Below are positions 1 through 4,507 of a stretch of 6,027 bases of DNA, piece after piece (within the stretch, counting starts at the first letter, position 1; each line of letters begins with the position of its first letter). Both the position numbers and the translations under genes were made by a program. Location of the stretch: the NCBI GenBank assembly GCA_027306715.1, contig DAHUZG010000090.1, forward strand, positions 1 to 6,027, written 5' to 3'. This DNA is from Acidimicrobiaceae bacterium (GTDB taxonomy: Bacteria > Actinomycetota > Acidimicrobiia > Acidimicrobiales > Bog-793). Below the pieces are notes generated by a model, which did not search any database, had not been told where the DNA came from, and saw only the letters and a list, made by a program, of their open reading frames with translations.

Positions 1-387
1 CAACAGGCGCCGCTGCCAGGTGAGCACGACCTCGGGGGTGACGTCGCGGACCTTCTTCTTCCCGATGAGGCCCCGGAGGTAGGTGTCGGCGAAGATCCGG
101 TAGTCGTGGCGGGTCTTCGGCGACAGCCGCTCGTCGGCATCCAGGCCGTCGAGGTAGAGGTCGAGGAGGTCGTTCACCGTGAGCGTCCCGCCAGAGGCCA
201 CCTTCACCTGGCCGCGATCCTTGCGCTCGAGGAGCTCCCGGCGGGCCCTCGCCGCGTCGGTCGCCGTGCGAAAGCCGCGCCGCGTGACCTGCTCGCGCCG
301 GCCCGTCAGCGGGTCCCGCCCGAGGGTGACCTTGAAGTACCACTGGCCACCCTTGTCGGCGTACACACCTTCGGGCGTCGCGGGCAT
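1..387 (-). CDS. int: Tyrosine recombinase / phage-type integrase, N-terminal part (cut by window edge)
   Basis: The open frame runs from an ATG at 387 to the window edge, giving 129 codons without a stop. It is probably the first third of a 370-400 residue integrase. Residues 7-48 (GVYADKGGQWYFKVTLG..., RREQVTRRGFRTATDA) resemble the AP2-like arm-DNA-binding domain of phage and island integrases. Residues about 68-129 (TVNDLLDLYLDGL, LSPKTRHDYR, GKKKVRDVTPEVVLTWQRRL) match the SAM-like core-binding domain. The catalytic domain with its Arg-His-Arg-Tyr residues would lie off the window, so activity cannot be judged. The start is fixed by GGAGG at 393-397, five bases before ATG. The gene points away from a tRNA-Pro whose 3' end is about 100 bp upstream, as expected when the integrase sits just inside one end of an element inserted in that tRNA. 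A decayed island remnant is an alternative, since only this part is visible. Confidence 0.9.
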   Translation of the reverse strand, partial: MPATPEGVYADKGGQWYFKVTLGRDPLTGRREQVTRRGFRTATDAARARRELLERKDRGQVKVASGGTLTVNDLLDLYLDGLDADERLSPKTRHDYRIFADTYLRGLIGKKKVRDVTPEVVLTWQRRLL

Positions 388-397
388 CGCAGCCTCC

Positions 398-430
398 GTG
401 AGAACCGTTTGGTTCTCACCAGGTTCTCAC
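398..430. repeat. Three 9-bp repeats (GGTTCTCAC) in front of the integrase
   Basis: GTGAGAACC at 398-406 and GGTTCTCAC at 411-419 form a perfect 9-bp inverted repeat around GTTT. A further direct copy, GGTTCTCAC, lies at 422-430, 11 bp from the second copy (about one helical turn). In the integrase direction the inverted pair ends exactly where the GGAGG ribosome binding site begins. The set could be an operator for the integrase gene, arm-type binding sites for the integrase or an excision factor, or an mRNA hairpin next to the Shine-Dalgarno sequence. The repeats are seen directly; each function is inference. Confidence 0.8.
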
Positions 431-449
431 GGGGGTGTCTCGGTGACAA
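421..449 (-). promoter_or_regulatory. Possible integrase promoter overlapping the 9-bp repeats
   Basis: Reading the minus strand, TTGTCA (449 to 444) matches the -35 consensus at 5 of 6 bases. After 17 bases it is followed by GAACCT (426 to 421), a weak -10 that keeps only the A at position 2 and the final T. The -10 overlaps the outermost 9-bp repeat, so a protein bound there would block initiation. A transcript starting about 7 bases later would begin inside the second repeat and carry the hairpin plus ribosome binding site. The -10 is poor, so confidence is low. Confidence 0.3.
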
Positions 450-487
450 TCCACAGGGAGCGCAACGCTCTGACCTGCGGCTTTGCG

Positions 488-530
488 TCGGGCTGGCCGG
501 ATTCGAACCGGCGACCTCTTGACCCCCAGT
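488..530 (-). other. Probable attachment site (att) of the integrative element in the tRNA 3' half
   Basis: Tyrosine integrases of islands and phages commonly recombine in the 3' half of a tRNA gene, from the anticodon loop to the 3' end. Here an integrase gene lies 100 bp from the 3' end of the tRNA-Pro. That makes the segment from the anticodon loop (about 522-528) to the discriminator base (488) the expected core site. The matching second copy would lie left of the window and is not visible, so the exact core and its length are unknown. This is inferred from context, not from a visible duplication. Confidence 0.4.
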
Positions 531-562
531 CAAGCGCGCTAACCAAGCTGCGCCACAGCCCG
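488..562 (-). tRNA. trnP-GGG: tRNA-Pro (anticodon GGG)
   Basis: A full cloverleaf can be drawn on the minus strand. The acceptor stem pairs CGGGCTG with CAGCCCG, with discriminator base A at 488. The D stem is GCGC/GCGC. The anticodon stem CTTGA/TCAAG encloses the loop CTGGGGG, so the anticodon is GGG, reading CCC/CCU proline codons. The variable loop is AGGTC and the T arm is GCCGG-TTCGAAT-CCGGC. All stems pair perfectly. The 3' CCA is not encoded (ACGC follows), so it must be added post-transcriptionally. The gene is intact, as expected if an element has integrated at its 3' end and rebuilt it. The integrase gene lies directly downstream in the same orientation. Confidence 0.97.
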
Positions 563-606
563 TCACTGCATCTTGCCTGCTCAGACACATCGTCGGAGCC
601 TTCCGC

Positions 607-635
607 ACCCTAGCGCAACCGCCTCCTGCAAGCGA
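607..635 (-). promoter_or_regulatory. Possible tRNA-Pro promoter
   Basis: On the minus strand TAGGGT (612 to 607) fits the actinobacterial -10 pattern TANNNT. It is the same hexamer as the -10 proposed for the lysR gene in this window. It lies 44 bp upstream of the mature tRNA 5' end, leaving a 5' leader of roughly 38 bases for RNase P to remove. The hexamer 17 bases further upstream, TCGCTT (635 to 630), is a weak -35. The call rests on the -10 and its position. Confidence 0.35.
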
Positions 636-774
636 CTGCAGCCGCGACAGCGGCACCGCCCCGACGCCCAAAGCCGCGCAGCGGGCGTTGACCGAAGCGA
701 GCGTGCCGGCAAAGGCGCCCATCCCTGCTCGGTGAAGCGCGAGACTGGCCACCTGAGCGAAGGGAGCGGCATCG

Positions 775-951
775 ATGCCACGCCGCAGGAGCCTCACCAG
801 CCAGCTGTACCGAGCCGCCAGGATCAGCAACAACGCCCGCGCCGCCAGCCGTGGCCCCGCGGCGTACGGGCGGCGGGTGGTCCGCAGGAAGGTCTACGCC
901 AAGTCGATGGGTGCCACGGGCAAGCTTCTCCGGCTGTTCGGGCTCAAGTAG
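775..951 (+). CDS. Small basic protein, 58 residues, unknown function
   Basis: ATG at 775 opens a 58-residue frame ending with TAG at 949-951. An in-frame TGA at 754-756 limits upstream extension. AGGGAG at 761-766 is a Shine-Dalgarno sequence 8 bases before the start. The product begins MPRRRSLTSQLYRAARISN and ends GATGKLLRLFGLK. It is strongly basic (about a quarter Arg plus Lys), has a single acidic-free stretch throughout and no membrane segment or cysteine. From memory, similar small proteins with an SLTSQLYRAAR start and an FGL-type end occur in other actinobacteria as conserved hypotheticals, which supports a real gene; I know of no assigned function. The charge pattern would suit nucleic acid or ribosome binding, but this is speculation. 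It stands alone: the tRNA behind it is on the opposite strand, and 129 bp separate it from the gntR start. No confident promoter was found in the 212 bp between the tRNA and this gene; only a short 5-bp dyad (626-641) stands out there. Confidence 0.72.
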   Translation: MPRRRSLTSQLYRAARISNNARAASRGPAAYGRRVVRRKVYAKSMGATGKLLRLFGLK

Positions 952-981
952 CTCGCGCCGTCCTTTCCGCCAGCCTTCAGG

Positions 982-997
982 TCATGTCCGGACATGA
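982..997. promoter_or_regulatory. Perfect 16-bp palindrome, predicted GntR operator
   Basis: TCATGTCCGGACATGA is self-complementary over all 16 bases. Its core TGTCCGGACA fits the GT-N4-AC layout of HutC-type GntR operators, with CG where many have TA at the centre. It is the nearest strong dyad upstream of the gntR gene, 83 bp before the chosen start. A near copy of the core (9 of 10 bases) lies in the promoter of the adjacent exporter gene at 1878-1887. Its use by this GntR protein is inference. Confidence 0.6.
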
Positions 998-1014
998 TGC
1001 AGGGGACAACGCCA

Positions 1015-1069
1015 GGTCGCCGGCACCCCGGGGCGCCCGGCGGCCCTGCTGAAGGGGCGGCCGGCGACC
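1015..1069. repeat. Inverted repeat, 10-bp perfect arms
   Basis: GGTCGCCGGC at 1015-1024 is the exact reverse complement of GCCGGCGACC at 1060-1069, with 35 bases between. The right arm runs into the proposed gntR -10 box. If transcription starts further upstream, near the 982-997 palindrome, this would fold as a GC-rich leader structure ahead of the gntR start. With the leaderless start proposed here it would act only as DNA. GC-rich composition makes chance dyads more likely, so the meaning is open. Confidence 0.5.
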
Positions 1070-1074
1070 ATACT
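1069..1074 (+). promoter_or_regulatory. gntR -10 box, probably leaderless
   Basis: CATACT is a good -10 hexamer (4 of 6 to TATAAT) and ends exactly 6 bases before the GTG at 1081. Initiation 7 bases after the -10 would place the first transcribed base on the start codon. There is no purine-rich Shine-Dalgarno sequence at normal spacing and no clear -35. The same layout occurs at two other genes in the window. Confidence 0.45.
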
Positions 1075-1080
1075 CAGGAC

Positions 1081-1845
1081 GTGGCGAGCTCTCCTCAACC
1101 CGGCGAGCGGCGCGTGCCGCTGTGGCAACAGGTTCTCAGCGACCTGCGCCGACGCATCGAGGCCGGCGAATTCACCGAGCGCTTCCCCGGCGATGCCGAC
1201 CTCGTCGGTCAGTACGGCGTGAGCCGCCACACCGTGCGCGAGGCGTTGCGTCGCCTCCAGGGCGACGGCATCCTCGAGCGCCGGCGCGGTCGGGGCTCGT
1301 TCGTGACCGGGCCGAAGATCGAACAGCCTCTCGGCACCCTCTACAGCCTCTATCGATCGATCGAGCAGACCGGCGCCGCCCAGGTCAGCGTCGTGCGCCA
1401 CCTCGAGGAGCGCCGTGACGACAAGGCCGAGGCGATGCTCGCCTGCATCGGCCAGCCGCTGGTCTACCTCGAGCGTCTGCGGCTCGCCGACGGCGAGCCC
1501 GTCGCCCTCGACTGCTCGTGGCTCCCGGCACGGATCGCCCGTCCGCTGCTCGAGGTGGACTTCCGCCGCACGGCGCTCTACGAGGAGCTGGCGCGTCGTT
1601 GCGGCGTGCGCCTGACGAGCGGCTGGGAGCGCATACGCCCTGTCCTGGCCGACCGTGCACAGCGTGAGCTGCTCGGCATCGACGCCCGCGAGCCGGCCTT
1701 TGCCATCGAGCGGCTCGGGCTCGTCGGCGAGACCCCTGTCGAATGGCGCCACGGCGTCGTGCGCGGGGACCGCTTCAGCTTCGTGACCCGCTGGGCCAGC
1801 GAGCGGCTCGACACCTCGTTCGAGGAGGCCCACGTCACCAGGTGA
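1081..1845 (+). CDS. GntR-family transcriptional regulator, HutC/UTRA type
   Basis: The 254-residue product is the usual size for this family. Residues about 12-78 form the GntR winged helix: PLWQQVLSDLRRRIEAGEF, then the recognition region LVGQYGVSRHTVREALRRLQ and the wing ILERRRGRGSFV. Residues about 95-240 match the UTRA ligand-binding domain, including its typical ERLRLADGEPVALD strand and the EWRHGVVRGDRFSF ending. UTRA domains bind small metabolites such as sugars, amino acids or their derivatives; the ligand cannot be read here. GTG at 1081 is chosen because it gives family length and follows a -10 box. The longer frame from ATG 994 adds 29 Gly/Pro/Arg-rich residues with no family match and no ribosome binding site. 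The MFS exporter begins 62 bp downstream on the same strand and has a near copy of the predicted operator, so this is likely its local repressor, with self-regulation possible through the 982-997 palindrome. Confidence 0.93.
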   Translation: MASSPQPGERRVPLWQQVLSDLRRRIEAGEFTERFPGDADLVGQYGVSRHTVREALRRLQGDGILERRRGRGSFVTGPKIEQPLGTLYSLYRSIEQTGAAQVSVVRHLEERRDDKAEAMLACIGQPLVYLERLRLADGEPVALDCSWLPARIARPLLEVDFRRTALYEELARRCGVRLTSGWERIRPVLADRAQRELLGIDAREPAFAIERLGLVGETPVEWRHGVVRGDRFSFVTRWASERLDTSFEEAHVTR

Positions 1846-1851
1846 CGCCTC

Positions 1852-1873
1852 GCCGCCGGCACCCTCCGGCGGC
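1852..1873 (+). terminator. GC-rich hairpin after gntR, possible terminator
   Basis: GCCGCCGG (1852-1859) and CCGGCGGC (1866-1873) are perfect 8-bp arms around the 6-base loop CACCCT, starting 6 bases after the gntR stop codon. No U-tract follows, which is common for terminators in GC-rich actinobacteria. It would separate gntR from the exporter, in line with the exporter having its own promoter. Confidence 0.5.
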
Positions 1874-1877
1874 CATA

Positions 1878-1887
1878 TGTCCGTACA
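1878..1887. promoter_or_regulatory. Second predicted GntR operator, in the exporter promoter
   Basis: TGTCCGTACA differs from the core of the perfect palindrome at 982-997 (TGTCCGGACA) at one base. It ends 7 bp before the exporter's -10 box, between the -35 and -10 regions, where bound repressor would block RNA polymerase. The similarity is seen directly; binding is inferred. Confidence 0.5.
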
Positions 1888-1894
1888 AAGAGGC

Positions 1895-1900
1895 TAGTGT
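1895..1900 (+). promoter_or_regulatory. MFS exporter -10 box, probably leaderless
   Basis: TAGTGT fits TANNNT and is followed by 7 bases and then the GTG start at 1908, so transcription should begin on or next to the start codon. The GAGG at 1890-1893 lies too far upstream and before the -10 to serve as a Shine-Dalgarno sequence. The -35 region is not recognisable, which suits a regulated promoter. Confidence 0.5.
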
Positions 1901-1907
1901 TCGTCAC

Positions 1908-3389
1908 GTGCCCGACGCGGCGGACCTCGTTCCCTCCCCTTCTACCGGGTGGCGCCGCCTCCTGGTCGAGCCACGGCGCCCGCGGATCGTCCGCGAAGCG
2001 TCGCTCGCGCCGTGGCTGGTCGTCGCCACGGTCTGCATCGGGGCCTTCATGGGCCAGCTCGATGCGAGCATCGTCACGCTCTCGTTCCCGACATTGCGCC
2101 ACGCCTTCGGCGCCTCGCTGGCCAGCGTCCAGTGGGTCGGCCAGGCGTATCTGCTCGTCCTGGTCGGCCTGCTGCTGGCGATCGGCCGCTACGCCGACAT
2201 GCTCGGACGGAAGCTTCTCTACACCTACGGCTTTGTCATCTTCGTCGTCGGATCCGCCCTCTGTGGCCTGGCGCCCTCGCTGCAGCTTCTCATCGCCTCC
2301 CGGGTGCTCCAAGGCCTCGGCGCGGCGATGTTCCAGGCCAACAGCGTGGCCATCATCGTCGGCGCGATACCGAGAGAGCGGCTCGGGCGCGCCATCGGCG
2401 TGCAAGGGGCGGCCCAGGCGCTCGGCCTCGCCCTCGGCCCGGCTGTCGGGGGCCTGCTCATCGGACTAGGCGGATGGCGGCTGATCTTCTTTGTGAACGT
2501 GCCGATCGGCGTGGTCGGTGTGGCGCTGGCGTGCCTGCTCATCCCCCGGAGCACCCACCTGACCGGGCGCACGAGGTTCGACTGGACCGGTCTCGGCATC
2601 TTCCTGCCCGCCGTCTGCGCGCTGCTCATCGGCGTCTCCTACAGCTCGCGCTACGGCTGGGGATCACCGGTGATCGTCGGCCTCCTCGTCGCCTCGGCCG
2701 TGCTCGGAGTCGGTTTCGTCGCACGGGAGCGGCGGACAGCAGCGCCGCTTCTCGACCTTCGGCTGTTCAGGTCGATCCCCTTCAGCGCCGGGATCGCCAG
2801 CGGGCTTCTCTCGTACCTCGTCCTGTTCGGGACCCTGACCGTCGTTCCCTTCTACCTCGAGATCGCCCGCGGCGCCCGCTCCGGGGCCGCTGGGCTCGAG
2901 CTGCTCGTCCTGCCGCTCGGGTTGGGCCTCACGGCGCCGATCGCCGGCCGTCTCGCCGAGCGCCTCGGTGCTCGCCGCCTCACCGTCGGCGGCATGATCG
3001 TCACGGCCTCCGGGCTCGCGCTCACCACCTTGGTGCAGGGGCGGCTGGTGTGGTTCCTCCTGTTGCTCGCCGCTGCCGGCGTCGGGCTCGGCGCCTTCAC
3101 CCCGCCCAACAACGCCGCCATCATGGGAGCCGCTCCCCGGGAGAGCTCAGGGCTGGCGAGCGGCGTGCTCAACATGACCCGCGGCCTTGGGACCTCGCTC
3201 GGGCTCGCCCTGGCCGGGGTCGCCTACACCGTCGGCGCCGGTTCGGGGCGCGCCAGCTCAGCCGGTGCGGTCGCCGGGTACCGGTACGCAGCGTTGCTCC
3301 TTGCCGTCACAGCAGCTGCGGCGGGGACGATCGCCGCGTTGCGAGGCCGAGGACCGCTCGACCGCGATCCGCTCGCGAGCGCTGAATGA
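1908..3389 (+). CDS. MFS transporter, DHA2 (EmrB/QacA-like, 14-helix) family
   Basis: The 493-residue product is a proton-coupled exporter of the inner membrane. Hydrophobic helices run from about residue 34 to 480, enough for 14 segments. Family motifs are visible: GQLDASIVTLSFP in helix 1 (49-61, the DHA2 signature with Asp), GRYADMLGRK (93-102, motif A), SRVLQGLGAAMFQ (131-143, motif B), ALGLALGPAVGGLL (171-184, antiporter motif C) and PLLDLRLFRSIPFS (280-293), a typical DHA2 central stretch. Motif C points to drug/proton antiport rather than uptake. The substrate is unknown: antibiotics, dyes, or an endogenous metabolite are all possible. GTG at 1908 is the only start that gives a normal short cytoplasmic N-terminus and follows a promoter. 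The next Met is at residue 48, inside helix 1, and the upstream frame to 1743 overlaps gntR. Expression is probably repressed by the adjacent GntR protein. Confidence 0.92.
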   Translation: MPDAADLVPSPSTGWRRLLVEPRRPRIVREASLAPWLVVATVCIGAFMGQLDASIVTLSFPTLRHAFGASLASVQWVGQAYLLVLVGLLLAIGRYADMLGRKLLYTYGFVIFVVGSALCGLAPSLQLLIASRVLQGLGAAMFQANSVAIIVGAIPRERLGRAIGVQGAAQALGLALGPAVGGLLIGLGGWRLIFFVNVPIGVVGVALACLLIPRSTHLTGRTRFDWTGLGIFLPAVCALLIGVSYSSRYGWGSPVIVGLLVASAVLGVGFVARERRTAAPLLDLRLFRSIPFSAGIASGLLSYLVLFGTLTVVPFYLEIARGARSGAAGLELLVLPLGLGLTAPIAGRLAERLGARRLTVGGMIVTASGLALTTLVQGRLVWFLLLLAAAGVGLGAFTPPNNAAIMGAAPRESSGLASGVLNMTRGLGTSLGLALAGVAYTVGAGSGRASSAGAVAGYRYAALLLAVTAAAAGTIAALRGRGPLDRDPLASAE

Positions 3390-3427
3390 CCACTCACGCC
3401 TCGGTGCCGTCGTCGCCACGCCGGCCC

Positions 3428-3439
3428 GGCACTGGTGCC
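3428..3439. promoter_or_regulatory. Dyad upstream of lysR, possible autoregulatory site
   Basis: GGCAC and GTGCC flank TG, a 5-bp perfect dyad centred about 48 bp before the proposed lysR transcription start. LysR proteins usually bind upstream of their own promoter, so the position is reasonable, but the dyad is short. It could equally be part of a weak terminator after the exporter gene, which ends 38 bp earlier. Confidence 0.25.
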
Positions 3440-3469
3440 AACAGAGGATGCGCCTCACAGAGCCTCGCA

Positions 3470-3475
3470 TAGGGT
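3470..3475 (+). promoter_or_regulatory. lysR -10 box, probably leaderless
   Basis: TAGGGT is followed by 6 bases (CCCCGC) and then ATG at 3482, so initiation 7 bases after the -10 falls on the A of the start codon. There is no Shine-Dalgarno sequence in the interval. The hexamer equals the one proposed for the tRNA-Pro promoter. No good -35 is visible. Confidence 0.5.
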
Positions 3476-3481
3476 CCCCGC

Positions 3482-4405
3482 ATGCCCCTTCCCCAGCCCT
3501 GTCCTGACCTCGAGGCGCTCGACCTGCTCGTGAGCACGGGAAAGCTGGGCTCGATCAGCGCCGCCGCACAGGCCCACGGCGTCACCCAGCCCGCCGCCAG
3601 CATGCGGCTGCGCTCTCTCGAGAAGGTGCTCCAGGTCCGGCTGCTCGAGCGGGAAAGGACAGGGGCGCGCCTCACCCCGGCCGGCACGGCGACGGTGGAG
3701 TGGGCGGCGGCGGTCCTCCAGCAGATGCGGGCGCTGCTCGCCGGCACCGCGGCTCTACGGGCCGACCAGCGCTCGGAGCTGCGACTCGCTGCCAGCCTGA
3801 CGGTCGCCGAGTACCTCGTCCCGCGCTGGCTCGAGCAGCTGGCCGTCGATCTGCCGCAGGTGAAGGTCTCGCTCGAGATGGGCAACACCGCCCGCGTCGC
3901 CGGCCTCGTCGCGGAGGGCAACGTGGATCTCGGCTTCATCGAGGGGCCGCGGCCACCGGGCCGGCTTCGCTCGAGGGAGCTGCTCGAGGACGAGCTCGTC
4001 GTCGTGGTCGGCACCGGGCACCCGTGGAGTCGCCGCCGCAGGCCACTCTCGGCAGGCGACCTGGCAGCGACTCCTCTCGTGCTGCGTGAGCGGGGCTCGG
4101 GCACCCGGGAGGTGCTCACCGATGCGCTCGAGGAGCACCATCTCGAGGTGACCGCGGCGATGGAGCTCGGTTCGACCACCGCCATCAAGGCGGCGACGAT
4201 CGCCGGCGTCGGGCCTGCGGTGCTGTCGGCGCTCGCCGTCAGCAGCGAGCTGCAGTCCGGTCAGCTCGTCGCCGTCACCTGTACCGGCCTCCGGCTGCAG
4301 CGGTACCTCCGAGCGATCTGGGCAGCCGGGCGGGCGCCGTCGGGCGCGGCGGCGCGGCTCCTGGCGATCGCGACGAGGCGGCGAGCGACCGCACCGGCCG
4401 TCTGA
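3482..4405 (+). CDS. LysR-family transcriptional regulator, YeiE-like
   Basis: The 307-residue product has the standard LysR length. The N-terminal winged helix covers about residues 8-66 (LDLLVSTGKLGSISAAAQAH, then VTQPAASMRLRSLEKVLQV and LLERERTGARLTPAG). The effector domain follows from about 98. Several stretches recall E. coli YeiE as I remember it: VDLGFIEGP (148-156), LLEDELVVV (167-175), LRERGSGTRE (201-210) and AMELGSTTAIKAA (226-238). YeiE-type proteins have been linked to sulfite response in enteric bacteria. The neighbour, convergent and 102 bp away, is a YeiH-type transporter, the same partner family found beside yeiE in E. coli. The likely role is therefore control of that transporter or of sulfur oxyanion stress genes, though the inducer is inferred. 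ATG 3482 is supported by the promoter spacing and domain position. Confidence 0.9.
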   Translation: MPLPQPCPDLEALDLLVSTGKLGSISAAAQAHGVTQPAASMRLRSLEKVLQVRLLERERTGARLTPAGTATVEWAAAVLQQMRALLAGTAALRADQRSELRLAASLTVAEYLVPRWLEQLAVDLPQVKVSLEMGNTARVAGLVAEGNVDLGFIEGPRPPGRLRSRELLEDELVVVVGTGHPWSRRRRPLSAGDLAATPLVLRERGSGTREVLTDALEEHHLEVTAAMELGSTTAIKAATIAGVGPAVLSALAVSSELQSGQLVAVTCTGLRLQRYLRAIWAAGRAPSGAAARLLAIATRRRATAPAV

Positions 4406-4442
4406 CCGAGGTCTGGGAAGGGCCTACCCGGTCGATGCTCGC

Positions 4443-4475
4443 GGCGCCGTCCACGAGCGGCGAACAGCCGGCGCC
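4443..4475. terminator. Inverted repeat between convergent genes, possible two-way terminator
   Basis: GGCGCCG (4443-4449) and CGGCGCC (4469-4475) are perfect 7-bp arms with a 19-base loop that itself contains a short CG-rich arm. It lies in the 102-bp gap between the stop codons of lysR (plus) and the YeiH-like gene (minus), where a shared terminator is expected. No U-tract is present on either side. Confidence 0.35.
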
Positions 4476-4507
4476 CGAACACACCGCGGCGTCGGCTGCC
4501 GGTCGGC

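Noticed and set aside
458..470. GAGCG-CAA-CGCTC hairpin after the tRNA as a terminator or CRISPR-like repeat
   Set aside because: Only 5 bp of stem, no U-tract and a single copy; too weak to call.
573..1052. 159-codon plus-strand frame around the small protein
   Set aside because: Low-complexity Arg/Pro/Gln/His composition with no family match; the 58-residue frame inside has a ribosome binding site and a family-like sequence.
1130..1138. GGTTCTCAG inside gntR, resembling the integrase repeats
   Set aside because: Lies within coding sequence, differs at the end, and is isolated, so a chance match is more likely.
982..1833. 283-codon antisense frame over gntR
   Set aside because: Its near-identical span reflects codon phase in GC-rich DNA and the palindrome at its end; the product has no known motif, while the sense frame is a clear GntR/UTRA protein.
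1743..1907. Upstream extension of the exporter gene into gntR
   Set aside because: The added residues are Arg/Pro-rich without family match and the start would overlap the regulator and bypass the promoter and hairpin.
1949..3385. 478-codon plus-strand frame inside the exporter gene
   Set aside because: Arg/Pro/Ala-rich shadow typical of GC-rich genes; the exporter frame carries all the MFS motifs.
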